Shown: positions 1 through 9,362 of the stretch, one piece after another
Position numbering within the stretch: position 1 is the first letter of the stretch
Layout of the letters: the number at the start of each line of letters is the position of its first letter
From: Agarivorans aestuarii
Lineage (GTDB): Bacteria > Pseudomonadota > Gammaproteobacteria > Enterobacterales > Celerinatantimonadaceae
Direction of reading: 5' to 3'
Assembly: GCF_019670125.1 (NCBI RefSeq)
Contig: NZ_AP023033.1
Coordinates: 3,399,001 to 3,463,000, forward strand
DNA: 64,000 nt
The notes under the pieces: model-generated
Database searches by the model: none
Seen by the model: only the letters and a program-made list of their open reading frames with translations
Told to the model about the DNA's origin: nothing
Made by a program: the position numbers and the translations under genes

Positions 1-229
1 CAATCAAGCCTTTATCCACAATAGCTTCAAACACTAATCACTCGCGCTGTTTTGCTCAGTATTTTTCGTATCTTCACTCAGTTAAGTAACTATGGCGGAA
101 GTGATATACTCAACGAACACAGCCATTTAAACCTGTCGCCAATCGGCGACGGAATTTAGCGCTTTATTTACAACAACTTAAATAAACTATCAAAAAGCAT
201 GACTAAGTCGATAGTTGACCTTACAAAAC

Positions 230-263
230 TTGCCTATAAGCAATGATTGTTATAATGTAACGC
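230..263 (+). promoter_or_regulatory. zur promoter overlapping a Zur-box-like palindrome
   Basis: Seen: an imperfect palindrome GTTATAATGTAAC at 249-261 contains a perfect -10 hexamer TATAAT (251-256). A possible -35 TTGCCT lies at 230-235 with a short 15-base spacer. Known: gammaproteobacterial Zur boxes have the form GTTATAATATAAC. Inference: Zur would cover the -10 element of its own promoter. The rest of 1-316 shows no gene. Confidence 0.55.
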
Positions 264-316
264 TCAAATTTTGTGGGTGTATTTCGCTCATCAGCTAAAT
301 TCTATTTCGGTAAAGC

Positions 317-766
317 ATGTCTACAGCCAATTATATACAACGTGTCAGTGATTACTGTAGCCAAAATAAGCTTAAGTTCACGCCAAATCGTGCAGCAGTG
401 TTGGCTATTCTTCATCAGCATCAACAAGCACTTAGCGCTTACGATATTTTGGCAAAGCTGCAACAGCAGCAACAAAATACTAAGCCACCAACGGTATATC
501 GCGCTTTAGATTTTTTATTGCAATACCACTTCATTCAACATATTGAATCAAGTAGCCGTTACATCATTGGCCACCAGCATGCCCCGTTTACTCCACAACC
601 CTTGCTTATTTGCACCGACTGTAAATCTGTCACTCAAATAAGCTTGTCTGAATCATTAAAAATTGAATTAGACCAGTTTGCCGGGCAGCAAGGCTTTAGA
701 TTGCATTCACAAAGTTACGAATTCCAAGGGCTTTGCTCTGGTTGCCAACAAGGGCAAGTGTCGTGA
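317..766 (+). CDS. zur: Zinc uptake regulator Zur (Fur family)
   Basis: A 149-residue Fur-family repressor that senses cytosolic zinc. Residues about 20-75 form the winged helix; the stretch KPPTVYRALDFLL is nearly identical to the DNA-recognition region of E. coli Zur. Two cysteine pairs, CTDC and CSGC, provide the structural zinc site, and a His-rich segment lies between them. It is slightly shorter than E. coli Zur (171 residues), lacking the His-rich tail. The start at 317 gives the usual N-terminus. mepM follows in the same direction after 87 bases. Regulation is probably autogenous through the palindrome at 249-261. Confidence 0.93.
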   Translation: MSTANYIQRVSDYCSQNKLKFTPNRAAVLAILHQHQQALSAYDILAKLQQQQQNTKPPTVYRALDFLLQYHFIQHIESSSRYIIGHQHAPFTPQPLLICTDCKSVTQISLSESLKIELDQFAGQQGFRLHSQSYEFQGLCSGCQQGQVS

Positions 767-853
767 ATAGCACCACGAACCAGCAAAAGTTGCTCACTAG
801 TATTAATACAATAACAGCTGCGTTAAGACAGCGTTTATTAGGTAAAAGATTGT

Positions 854-2293
854 ATGTTTGACAGTAAAACTCGTTTGTTTGGTCGCCCTAGCAGGCTTCC
901 CAATAAACATTGGCAGCTCATTATCGCCTGCGGTGCACTGGTGGGTATTGCCAGTATTTGGCCTAGCCCCAAACAAGTAAGTAGCACCAGCCGCCAGCTA
1001 ATCGAACTGCCGCAAAACGACTTTAAGGCAGAGTCCGACGGCATCACATTTAGCCTAGCCAGTAGCTCTAATGAAGCCATCGATATGGTAAAACAGAATA
1101 CTCAAGCTGAACCCAGTGCCGAGCAGTTTAGACAAGCAGCTGAATCGCCAGTTGTGGACCAACAAAACAAAAGTGAACCAGCACTCGCTGCTGCAAAGCC
1201 AGAGCCTGAACAAGCTGAAGTTTTAGGCGAGCGTAGCTATCAATACACTATTGAGAAAGGCGATACCTTAGGTAAAATTTTCACTCGTTTTAACATAGAC
1301 CAAACCACTATGTATCAAGTACTAGAAGCCGATATTTCGGTACTAGCTTTAGATACCTTAAGTCCTGGTCATGATCTTACCTTTACCATCGACCACGACA
1401 ATCAACAGCTGTTGGCCTTACAACTTGCCTTTAATCCGGCGCAAAAAATCATATTTAAGCGTGTGGATGCAAGCAGCTTCGAATACGAAACCATTAATAT
1501 TGAAGGGCAATGGCAAAAACAAGCCATAGCGGGCACCATTGAAGGTAGCTTTTACGTATCTGCCCGTAAAGCTGGCTTAAGCCCAAGCGAAGTAGAGCAA
1601 GTGGCGCAAATGTTTAAAGACAAACTGCGTTTTTCTCGTGATTTTAGAGCGGGCGATGTATTTCAAGTAGTGCGAAACCGCCAGTATATTGATGACGAAC
1701 TAACCGGCCAAAGTGAGATTAGTGCGGTGCGCATTTTTAACCGCGGCAACGAATACAGCGCCTACTTGTTTAGTAATGGTAACTATTATGACAAAGATGG
1801 CGAAAGCCTAGCGCGCGCCTTTATGCGTGTACCGCTTAAAGGGGCTCATCGCGTTACTTCTGGTTTTAATCCACGTCGCAAGCACCCAATTACCGGGCGT
1901 ATTTCACCGCATAACGGTGCCGATTTTGGCCTTGCCATTGGCACTCCAGTATTAGCCGCTGGTGATGGCGTAGTAACTCGAGTAGAAAACCACCCTTATG
2001 CGGGTAAGTACATCGTGATTCAACACGGCGGTAAGTATCGCTCTCGCTATCTACATTTAAACAAGTTTAAAGTTCGCAAAGGCCAGCGAGTGACTCGCGG
2101 CCAAGTGATTGCAGACTCTGGCAATACCGGCCGCTCAACGGGTCCGCACCTGCATTACGAGTTCCATATAAACGGCCGAGCGGTTAACCCAATGACCGCA
2201 AAAATCCCCCTCGCCTCAGCCATTGATAAGCAGGAGCGCGCCGAGTTCAACCAGCTGGTGAGCAATATGAATAATTTGATTGCAGCTGGCTAA
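854..2293 (+). CDS. mepM: Murein DD-endopeptidase MepM-like (OapA/LysM-type plus M23 peptidase)
   Basis: A 479-residue envelope protein. Residues about 20-40 form an N-terminal membrane anchor, followed by a Gln/Glu-rich linker, a LysM/OapA-like region from about residue 130 (YTIEKGDTLGKIFTRF), and a C-terminal M23 zinc peptidase domain at about 330-450. The zinc ligands are visible in HNGADFG and in GPHLHYEFH. The family cuts D-Ala-mDAP crosslinks so that the murein sacculus can expand. In enterobacteria mepM lies beside the znu zinc-uptake genes; here it sits beside zur, so the zinc link is kept. A strong terminator follows. Confidence 0.9.
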   Translation: MFDSKTRLFGRPSRLPNKHWQLIIACGALVGIASIWPSPKQVSSTSRQLIELPQNDFKAESDGITFSLASSSNEAIDMVKQNTQAEPSAEQFRQAAESPVVDQQNKSEPALAAAKPEPEQAEVLGERSYQYTIEKGDTLGKIFTRFNIDQTTMYQVLEADISVLALDTLSPGHDLTFTIDHDNQQLLALQLAFNPAQKIIFKRVDASSFEYETINIEGQWQKQAIAGTIEGSFYVSARKAGLSPSEVEQVAQMFKDKLRFSRDFRAGDVFQVVRNRQYIDDELTGQSEISAVRIFNRGNEYSAYLFSNGNYYDKDGESLARAFMRVPLKGAHRVTSGFNPRRKHPITGRISPHNGADFGLAIGTPVLAAGDGVVTRVENHPYAGKYIVIQHGGKYRSRYLHLNKFKVRKGQRVTRGQVIADSGNTGRSTGPHLHYEFHINGRAVNPMTAKIPLASAIDKQERAEFNQLVSNMNNLIAAG

Positions 2294-2312
2294 GCCACCT
2301 CGCTAACTCTTT

Positions 2313-2342
2313 AAAAACGGACCTTAATTGGTCCGTTTTTTG
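2313..2342 (+). terminator. Intrinsic terminator after mepM
   Basis: A 10-bp perfect stem AAAACGGACC / GGTCCGTTTT with the loop TTAATT, followed by a T run. Confidence 0.9.
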
Positions 2343-2368
2343 TTACTAAAGCATCACTAAATAAGCCA

Positions 2369-2575
2369 CTACAACGCCGAGCTAAACTGCAGATATGCCG
2401 CTGTTGAATTTTTATGCTGGGCTAAATCAATACCCCATTTCAAGCCTAGTTGGCGGGAAGTTAGCTGCCTAATGCCACCACCATAAATGGTTTGCTGCTC
2501 CAGAAACTGCTCCCAATTCGATTTAGCATCAACCAGCAAGTGCAAACCGTGTTTTAGCATCAGAATGCGCGCCAC
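2369..2575 (-). pseudogene. C-terminal remnant of an Omp85/D15-type outer-membrane barrel
   Basis: This 68-codon ORF ends in LGLKWGIDLAQ followed by AAYLQFSSAL. That pattern is typical of the last two beta-strands of bacterial surface-antigen (D15/Omp85) barrels, including the terminal signature recognised by BAM. Nothing upstream in frame supplies the rest of a barrel or a signal peptide; a stop lies just upstream of the first ATG. I therefore read it as the tail of a deleted gene rather than a functional small protein. An intact relative of the family lies at 59730-60881. Confidence 0.5.
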
Positions 2576-2616
2576 TGACTAAACAGGCTGCTCCTTTAGC
2601 CGTCTCAGCGACATAA

Positions 2617-2970
2617 CTATTCGCCGTAAATCCGCTCAGCATCAAACTCGTCTTCTAGCTGCTGTTGGTAAATATCATCTACTACAACATCTTCAACAAA
2701 TTCACGTTCGTATCGCGCACATTCTTCTTCATCATAAGCACCAGCAATCACTCCAGCCCCTGCGCCTATGGCCGCACCATTGCCAGCATTGCCTACAATA
2801 GCCCCCGCTACACCACCAATAATCGCACCATCTACCGCATCAGTAATCACATTACCATCACAGGGATTCGCGCTAACTAACGCAGTATTAAACACACCGA
2901 ACACTAAAGCGGCCGCCACAAACGCACGTTGTGAAGATGGCTGTTTACGCTGTTTGTTACTCTTTCTCAT
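2617..2970 (-). CDS. Exported glycine-zipper protein
   Basis: A 117-residue protein with a basic N-terminus and a hydrophobic signal segment ending near SANP. A glycine-zipper stretch of alternating Gly/Ala at about 45-78 (IIGGVAGAIVGNAGNG) follows, then an acidic tail with EDVVVDD. Glycine zippers of this type form membrane-associated helical hairpins in YMGG/Rick-17kDa-like proteins. An AGAGAAG ribosome site precedes the ATG. The gene stands alone. The precise function is unknown. Confidence 0.75.
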   Translation of the reverse strand: MRKSNKQRKQPSSQRAFVAAALVFGVFNTALVSANPCDGNVITDAVDGAIIGGVAGAIVGNAGNGAAIGAGAGVIAGAYDEEECARYEREFVEDVVVDDIYQQQLEDEFDAERIYGE

Positions 2971-3261
2971 GAGACTTCTCTTAATCTATTGATTTTTATG
3001 GCACAAGTGTGGCGATAAATAAGAGAAATGGAAAATGAGCAGCTTTAAGCTGAGCTTATAGGAATAAATATTTTGCTACATCAACAGCTGAGCACGAACA
3101 ACTGAAGCACCGAAAAACGATAAGAAAAGGACTACGAAGAACCCAATATCAGTAAATAAAACAGCCTTGGGTGGGCTAAGCGGGACTTGTTGACGTTAAT
3201 TTATGAATGAAATTGCCGTTTACGCGGTCTAATGTAATGTAGGTAGCAAGAGGTCGCCTTT

Positions 3262-3390
3262 ATGAACAGAATTACTCTTACTATATTGTTATTGATCCCG
3301 ATAGCCTTGAGCATTGCGGTAGGTATTGAAGTGAGTCATGGAATTCCACTAAACTCGCCGTTAGTTGTGCAGAGTCAAGCTAACGCTTAG
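3262..3390 (+). CDS. Possible small membrane or exported protein, 42 residues
   Basis: An ATG at 3262 is preceded by AAGAGG with 7-base spacing, a good ribosome site. The product is 42 residues with a hydrophobic N-terminal half (ITLTILLLIPIALSIAV, residues 4-20) and a short polar tail ending QSQANA. It could be a single-pass small protein or a signal-peptide-like fragment. No family is recognised. The interval 2971-3461 holds no other gene. Coding status is unproven. Confidence 0.4.
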   Translation: MNRITLTILLLIPIALSIAVGIEVSHGIPLNSPLVVQSQANA

Positions 3391-3462
3391 CCTCGCACAG
3401 CGTGCCGACACAAGCCAAACAATGGTGTTGGCTAAGCCGTTTCACCTTCTTACTAATATTAA

Positions 3463-5268
3463 CTAATCGAACAATACACTAGCGCCATTTTCGGCAGAGC
3501 CAATTAAGCGGCGGAATGGTTCAAATAGCTCTCTGCCTGTACCAAAGTGCTGTTGAGTTTTGCTGTCTTGCTCAATCTCTCTCGCACTTAACTGCTGCAC
3601 ATCTAGTTGGCAGTTAAGCGTGCCACTTATTGCATCGAGCTTAATCAAATCTCCATCGCGTAACTTAGCTAATATGCCACCTTTAGCAGTTTCCGGACTT
3701 AAATGTAAAGCTGAGGGTATTTTGCCTGAAGCACCCGACAAGCGACCATCAGTTACCAAAGCCACTTTAAAACCTTGTTTCTGAAGGTTACCCAGTATCG
3801 GCATCAACTTGTGCAATTCTGGCATGCCATTGGCTGCAGGCCCGTTATAACGAACCACAACAACCACATCTTGATTCAATAGACCTTGTTGGTAAGCCTT
3901 TACCACTTGATGCTGGCAATCAAAGATTTTAGCGGGCGCTGTAATTACTTGCTGGCTCACGGCTACCGCGCTGGTTTTAATCACCGCCCTGCCTAGGTTA
4001 CCGCTGAGTAATTGTAAGCCACCGTTTTCGGCAAACTGATGCTTGTCGGCTGCAATCACGCTGCTATTTAGGCTTTCACTTGCAATGCGCCAACATAACT
4101 CGCCATTCTCCAAATAAGGAGATTGTAAGTAATCGCTAAGCTGGCCATAAATGGTATTCGCGTCCATATGCAACAAACCGCGTTGCGCTAACAAACGCAA
4201 TAAGCAAGGCACTCCACCCGCTTGCTCAAAGGCATTAATATCTGCTGGGCCATTAGGGTACATACTAGAAAGTTGCGGCACTACCTCGGCAAGTTGCGCA
4301 AAATCATCCCAATTAATGATAATGCCGGCACAACGGGCAATCGCTATCATATGTAAGGTGTGATTAGTGCTGCCTCCAGAAGCCAACAAAGCCACTAAGC
4401 CATTCACAATGGCTCTCTCATCGATAACTTGATACAGCGGGCGATAAGCCGAGCCTCCGCGAGTAATTCCCACCATGTGACTAAGCAAATGTTGATTAAG
4501 CCTATCTCTAAGTGCGGTATTCACATTAACAAAGGCGCTACCCGGTAGCATTAAGCCCATGGTTTCAAATACCAACTGATTGGTATTGGCGGTTCCATAA
4601 AAAGTGCAGGTGCCGGGCGCATGGTAGGCTTTGTTTTCCATCTGCTGTAGCGCCGCTTTATCCACTTCTCCGGCAGCATGCTGTTGGCGAACCGCCACCT
4701 TTTCATCATTGCTAATACCACTGGGCATTGGCCCGCTGGGCATAAAGGCAGTTGGCAAATGGCCAAAAGACAGCGCGCCCATTAACTGCCCTGGTGCAAT
4801 TTTGTCGCAAACCCCTAATAAGACGCAGGCATCAAACCCTTGATGGCTCAAACCAATGACAGTGCTTTGGGCAATAAGGTCGCGAGAATACAGCGATAAA
4901 TCCATACCCTCTTGGCCTTGGGTAACGCCATCACACATCGCTGGCACACCTCCAGCAACTTGCGCGCTATGACCAAGTTCAGCCATTTTTTGCTGAATCA
5001 ACTGAGGGTATTGAGCGTAGGGCTGGTGAGCACTTAACATATCGTTGTAGGCAGTAATAATAGCCAGATTTACTTTGGTAAAATCTAGCAGGCGGTCTTT
5101 TTGTTGCTGACCACAGGCAGCAATGGCATGGGCTAAGTTGCCGCAGCTTAAATGCGCCCTTGCGTTCCCCTGCTCAGCTTGTTTTTCCATTCTTTGAACA
5201 TAAGCGCTCCGTAAGCCTTGGCTGCGCGCAATAATGTTTTGGGTAACGTGTTTGATAGTGCGATTCAT
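3463..5268 (-). CDS. edd: 6-phosphogluconate dehydratase
   Basis: A 601-residue IlvD/Edd-family dehydratase, the usual length for Edd. It converts 6-phosphogluconate to 2-keto-3-deoxy-6-phosphogluconate (KDPG) in the Entner-Doudoroff pathway. The three conserved cysteine segments that ligate the iron-sulfur cluster are visible: VPAMCDGVTQG, GVCDKIAPG and PGTCTFYGTANTN. So are GGSTNHTLH and the C-terminal TDGRLSGASGKIPSA typical of the family. It is the last gene of the lacI-GH94-gntK-edd operon, 7 bases after gntK. KDPG aldolase (eda) is not in this window. Confidence 0.95.
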   Translation of the reverse strand: MNRTIKHVTQNIIARSQGLRSAYVQRMEKQAEQGNARAHLSCGNLAHAIAACGQQQKDRLLDFTKVNLAIITAYNDMLSAHQPYAQYPQLIQQKMAELGHSAQVAGGVPAMCDGVTQGQEGMDLSLYSRDLIAQSTVIGLSHQGFDACVLLGVCDKIAPGQLMGALSFGHLPTAFMPSGPMPSGISNDEKVAVRQQHAAGEVDKAALQQMENKAYHAPGTCTFYGTANTNQLVFETMGLMLPGSAFVNVNTALRDRLNQHLLSHMVGITRGGSAYRPLYQVIDERAIVNGLVALLASGGSTNHTLHMIAIARCAGIIINWDDFAQLAEVVPQLSSMYPNGPADINAFEQAGGVPCLLRLLAQRGLLHMDANTIYGQLSDYLQSPYLENGELCWRIASESLNSSVIAADKHQFAENGGLQLLSGNLGRAVIKTSAVAVSQQVITAPAKIFDCQHQVVKAYQQGLLNQDVVVVVRYNGPAANGMPELHKLMPILGNLQKQGFKVALVTDGRLSGASGKIPSALHLSPETAKGGILAKLRDGDLIKLDAISGTLNCQLDVQQLSAREIEQDSKTQQHFGTGRELFEPFRRLIGSAENGASVLFD

Positions 5269-5275
5269 TTCAACC

Positions 5276-5806
5276 TCAATTAAGCGCGGGCTTGCGACTA
5301 ATACTATTAATACAACGTGCTAGTACCTGCTCTAGGTTAGCGTCAATTTCAATCGGAATAACATCAGCTTCAGCAGCAGTAGGGGCCTCTAAGGTGGCAA
5401 ATTGGCTAGCTAATAAGTGCTGTGGCATAAAATGATTACTGCGCCGCTCTAGCCTTTGCTGAATTAGCGTTTGCTTGCCTTTTAAGTAGATAAACACCAC
5501 TTTATTGCTTACTTGGCGCAATAGATCTCGGTAAGATTTCTTTAAGGCAGAACAAACAATGACTACCATTTTTCGTTGCTGGCTAATAGCATCAGCTTTA
5601 GCCACTATGCTCGCTAGCCAAGGCTTACGGTCCTCATCATCTAGCGCAAGGCCACTGCGCATCTTTTCTATGTTGCTTTGAGGGTGTAGCGCATCTCCGT
5701 CAATAAACTCAGCTTGCAGGTAGTTTGCCAGCCCCTCACCAATGCTAGACTTACCACAGCCAGACACCCCCATAACAAAGTAAACCGTTCCCTGATTAGT
5801 ATTCAT
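5276..5806 (-). CDS. gntK: Gluconokinase
   Basis: A 176-residue carbohydrate kinase of the GntK/IdnK type that phosphorylates D-gluconate with ATP to 6-phosphogluconate. The Walker A motif GVSGCGKS is at residues 13-20. The substrate-loop segment DGDALHPQSNIEKMRSG and the SALKKSYRD segment match the family. The start codon overlaps the end of the GH94 gene by 4 bases, implying translational coupling. Its product is the substrate of edd immediately downstream, which ties the operon to gluconate made by the phosphorylase. Confidence 0.94.
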   Translation of the reverse strand: MNTNQGTVYFVMGVSGCGKSSIGEGLANYLQAEFIDGDALHPQSNIEKMRSGLALDDEDRKPWLASIVAKADAISQQRKMVVIVCSALKKSYRDLLRQVSNKVVFIYLKGKQTLIQQRLERRSNHFMPQHLLASQFATLEAPTAAEADVIPIEIDANLEQVLARCINSISRKPALN

Positions 5807-8253
5807 ACTAAGGCACTCTTTGCTTCTGCTGCTTTAGCTGGGTTCACCTTGTCTTCAAGTGCTTGTGTCACACTTATTTGGTAGCGCTCGCCAGCCTCAA
5901 AGCCACTAAACAGCAACTGTTTATCGGCCTGCTGAGTAATGGTTATCTTGGCTTCTTCGGCGCTCATTAGCTGTTTCGCGCGTAAGGGCTGAGAGCTGCT
6001 AGCATTAACTTGTTGGTATTCAATACTAAAAACCGCTCCTCTAAACTCTCGAACCACCGAGGCTTTTTGCCAATCACTTGGCAGTTGCGGCCGAAGCAGC
6101 AAGCCCTGTGGCGTACCGCGTAGGCCAAACAGCTGCTCAACCACTAATTGGTAATACCAAGCGCAAGTACCAGTATTAAACAAGTTACTAGAGCGCCCAG
6201 CAGTGCGTGGATACTGGTAATAAGCGCCACGATAGTAGTTAGGTAAATAAATTGGCAATTGCCCACGCACTTTCAATTCGTCTGCGGCATTGCTTGGCAG
6301 CATTTTGCGCAATACATGAAATGCGAGCTCCCCTTCTTCACAGGCATACAAAGAAGCCGCGTAAAACGCTGCTGCATGGTTATACACCGAGCCATTTTCG
6401 GCACTGCCTGGCCACTTTTGAGTAACTCGACCAACGTCATCGCGCATTTCGGTAAAGGCAGGCGCACTCATCATTACGCCAAACGGCGTGTCTAACTGTT
6501 CATCAATGGCCTGCAGCATCTGTTTTTTTTGCTCATTACTGGCAGCTCCACATAACATTGCCCAGCTCTGGGCATTGAGAAATATTCGCCCTTCTTTATC
6601 GCTGCTTATGCCAAATAACTTCCCTGCATCGGTAATGCCGCGCCCATACCATGCGCCATCCCAAAAATAGTGATTAATGCGCTGATTCAATTGTTCTGCA
6701 TATTGGCTAAAGGCTTGGGCTAAGGCGGCTTCGCCTAGGTGCTCACACACTGGCACCCACAGCTGTAAGGCATAAGAAATGGCTTCGGCTAACCACCCCG
6801 ACACGCCCTTGCCTTGATAGCCCACCATGTTCATTGGGTCGCACCAATCCCCCTGGGCGATATAAGGCAAACCGCGTTCATCTTTGGCTTCACATAAAAA
6901 TTGCATCGCCTTGCTCACATGCTCAAATACACTTTGCTCGAGTGGGTTATCCGCCCAACAAAGCCTAAGTTGTAGCAAGCTATAGTCGTTGGTTTCTTGA
7001 AGATAGGCGTTTAACACAATGGCTAGCCAAACCGGATGGTCGGTATGGGGCACTTGGTTAATGTACTTAAGCTCCGCCTGTTCACTTAATAAAATACCGT
7101 CGGGCATCTCACCTGAGAACTTTTGCTGTTTTAGCGCGGTTAGCAATGCCTGTTTACAAGCTTCTGGTTTGAGGTAAACCATGCCCATGGCATCTTGCAA
7201 ATAGTTACGGGTTTGAGGATCAGTTGTTAAACGCTGACTATCACCATGATAAAACACCTGCCTAGGCAGCCAATGGTTAACAAAGTGATTAAACTGCTGA
7301 TCGGGTGTCTCTATGGAAATACAGCCTTTGGCCTGAGCAAAGTAAGCTTCGCTAGCTTGGCGTTGTGGCTCTAGCTCGGCGTACAAATACTGCTGGTTGA
7401 GTTGCTTAATTTCGGCCTTATCTTTCGCCGGCCCAAAACTAAGATTAAGCACATCGCTACCATCGGCCGGTAAATTATATTGAAACTGCATAATCGCCGC
7501 TGGCAGCTCATAATGCGCTTCGCCATTATGTAAGTTTCCACCTTGCTGCAAAGCACTGGGGTTATGTAAACCACCCTCTCCTTCAAAAGCCTGTTGCGAG
7601 ACTTCATAGAAATCTGGCAGTCGGCTGGCAGACAAAAAGGTAAGATCTTTGAAGTGCTGATTGTTGAAATAATCAGTGACTTTTTGGTAAGGAGTTACAC
7701 TACTGCAAACAATCGCATTAAGCTCAGCATCATATTGTCCGCCCATATTCATCCACGAGGCATAACCCACTGGGAAATAGGGTATTAAAGAAATGTCTCG
7801 GCGCTGCGAGCTTAGGTTTCGCAAAGTGACTTGCCAACTCTCTAGCACTGCATCAACTGCAAGGCTAAGCCTTATGCTTAGTTCTATATCAAGCTTTTCT
7901 ACCACCCAGCGAATGTCAGCCAAGCCCGGCTCAAAAGCAAAGCGGTCTAACTCCACTTTCATAGGCTCATAGGGAGCAGAAAACATCTCTCCAGTTTGAT
8001 TGTCTCGCAAGTAGAAAAAACGACCAGGGTGATGACTAAAATAAGGCTGCTCCGGCTGCATAAAGCTTTGCCCAGCTAAGTTAGGCACATGAGCATATTT
8101 GCGAGGTTCGGGATCCATATATTGGCTAACCGCAAAGCCACGACAGTTCATGTGCAACATCATCTTTTTGTTCCACAAATAAGCCGCGCTGTTTGGCGCA
8201 ATACAAGGGTCTTCTAAGTGATAACGTGTTCCATCTTCTATAAACTTCGCCAT
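5803..8253 (-). CDS. GH94 phosphorylase, probable cellobionic acid phosphorylase
   Basis: An 816-residue cytoplasmic glycoside phosphorylase without a signal peptide. GH94 hallmarks: an N-terminal beta-sandwich, then an (alpha/alpha)6 barrel with QGDWCDPMN, whose second Asp is residue 472 from this start and is the expected general acid. From memory of the Saccharophagus degradans cellobionic acid phosphorylase structure, Arg609 and Lys613 contact the gluconate carboxylate; this protein has Arg at 609 and Lys at 613 (GRVTQKW). The expected reaction is cellobionate + Pi to glucose-1-phosphate + gluconate, and gluconate is the substrate of gntK next door. The frame is open to 8310, but AAGAAGG sits correctly before the ATG at 8253, so I start there. 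Cellobiose phosphorylase is the main alternative. Confidence 0.82.
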   Translation of the reverse strand: MAKFIEDGTRYHLEDPCIAPNSAAYLWNKKMMLHMNCRGFAVSQYMDPEPRKYAHVPNLAGQSFMQPEQPYFSHHPGRFFYLRDNQTGEMFSAPYEPMKVELDRFAFEPGLADIRWVVEKLDIELSIRLSLAVDAVLESWQVTLRNLSSQRRDISLIPYFPVGYASWMNMGGQYDAELNAIVCSSVTPYQKVTDYFNNQHFKDLTFLSASRLPDFYEVSQQAFEGEGGLHNPSALQQGGNLHNGEAHYELPAAIMQFQYNLPADGSDVLNLSFGPAKDKAEIKQLNQQYLYAELEPQRQASEAYFAQAKGCISIETPDQQFNHFVNHWLPRQVFYHGDSQRLTTDPQTRNYLQDAMGMVYLKPEACKQALLTALKQQKFSGEMPDGILLSEQAELKYINQVPHTDHPVWLAIVLNAYLQETNDYSLLQLRLCWADNPLEQSVFEHVSKAMQFLCEAKDERGLPYIAQGDWCDPMNMVGYQGKGVSGWLAEAISYALQLWVPVCEHLGEAALAQAFSQYAEQLNQRINHYFWDGAWYGRGITDAGKLFGISSDKEGRIFLNAQSWAMLCGAASNEQKKQMLQAIDEQLDTPFGVMMSAPAFTEMRDDVGRVTQKWPGSAENGSVYNHAAAFYAASLYACEEGELAFHVLRKMLPSNAADELKVRGQLPIYLPNYYRGAYYQYPRTAGRSSNLFNTGTCAWYYQLVVEQLFGLRGTPQGLLLRPQLPSDWQKASVVREFRGAVFSIEYQQVNASSSQPLRAKQLMSAEEAKITITQQADKQLLFSGFEAGERYQISVTQALEDKVNPAKAAEAKSALV

Positions 8254-8257
8254 AAGC

Positions 8258-9283
8258 TTAGCCTTCTTTAATCTTAAGATGCGGGGATGCTTGAGTGCTC
8301 GCTCGCGCAATAAAACGCGGCTCAGACACGCTGGGAATAGAGAGTGTTAAGTCGTAAGCTAAATTGAGTACTTGCCTGCTAGCGGCTGTCGCCATTTGCT
8401 TGATAGGAATGGCAATCGTGCTAAGAGGTGGTGAGGCAACTGCGGCAAAATCAACATCATCGTAGCCCAATACCGAAACCTGCTGCGGCACCTTTATGCC
8501 AGCCCCCTGCAAAATTGATAAAGCCACTAAGGCAACTTTGTCGCTACCACAAAACAGTGCATCAAAAGGCAACTGTTTATCCAGTAGCTGCTGTACTGCA
8601 AACTGGCTAGTGGCAAAATCAAAGCTTCCTTCAATACACAATTCCGGGTTAATCGGCCGGCCTTGGCGGGCTAGTTCATCCACAAAACCTTGCTGGCGCT
8701 GCTGCGCATCTTGGGCACTTAAACGACCGCTAATACAGGCGATATTGTTATGGCCTAGCGCCAACAAGCTGTTTGCTGCCAAACAACCACCTGCATAATG
8801 ATCAACACTAAAAGACTGCTTCGACAATAAATCGGTGGAGTGGTTAATAAATACCAGCGGCGGATAATTAGCTTGAGCAATCAGCAGATCTGAAATGGCG
8901 ATTTCTGGGCACACCATCAGCACCCCATCGCAATCACGATTAATTAAATAGTCTAAGTGCTGCAGATATTCTTCATTACTGTTTGCTTCTTCAGCATTGG
9001 CAATAATTAGGTGTTTGTCGTGCAAGCGCAGCTCAAACTCTATGGCTTGTAATATGTGCTGATAAAAAGGGCCGGACAATGAGGGTAACCAAACACCAAT
9101 AATGTTGGAGCGCTGAGTAGATAAAGCCCGAGCAAGACTGTTCGGCCGATAGTTAAGCTGCTGCATGGCTTCGCTTACTTTTAGCTCAGCCTTGGCAGAC
9201 ACTCCGCCCTTGCCAGCTAAGCAGCGAGATACGGTTCCCACACCTACTTGCGCCAACTTAGCCACATCTTTAATCGTTGCCAT
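8258..9283 (-). CDS. LacI-family transcriptional regulator of the sugar-acid operon
   Basis: A 341-residue repressor. The N-terminal helix-turn-helix (TIKDVAKLAQVGVGTVSRCL) and hinge helix (NYRPNSLARALS) precede a periplasmic-binding-protein-like effector domain (residues about 60-335). An in-frame TTG three codons upstream (9292) could also serve, but MATIKDVA is the canonical LacI start. It is the first gene of the operon, 4 bases before the phosphorylase ATG. A palindrome centred on CG at 9363-9374 is the likely autoregulatory operator. The inducer is unknown; cellobionate or gluconate is inferred from the neighbours. Confidence 0.9.
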   Translation of the reverse strand: MATIKDVAKLAQVGVGTVSRCLAGKGGVSAKAELKVSEAMQQLNYRPNSLARALSTQRSNIIGVWLPSLSGPFYQHILQAIEFELRLHDKHLIIANAEEANSNEEYLQHLDYLINRDCDGVLMVCPEIAISDLLIAQANYPPLVFINHSTDLLSKQSFSVDHYAGGCLAANSLLALGHNNIACISGRLSAQDAQQRQQGFVDELARQGRPINPELCIEGSFDFATSQFAVQQLLDKQLPFDALFCGSDKVALVALSILQGAGIKVPQQVSVLGYDDVDFAAVASPPLSTIAIPIKQMATAASRQVLNLAYDLTLSIPSVSEPRFIARASTQASPHLKIKEG

Positions 9284-9362
9284 CGTTTCCAATATTGCTA
9301 ACCCGCCATAACACCAGCATGGTCGCCAAAGCTTAGATGCTCAAGCTTTAAACAAGCAAAAC

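Noticed and set aside
8254-8310. N-terminal extension of the GH94 phosphorylase
   Set aside because: It overlaps the end of lacI, and the ATG at 8253 has a proper AAGAAGG site; residue numbering from 8253 also matches the remembered family numbering.
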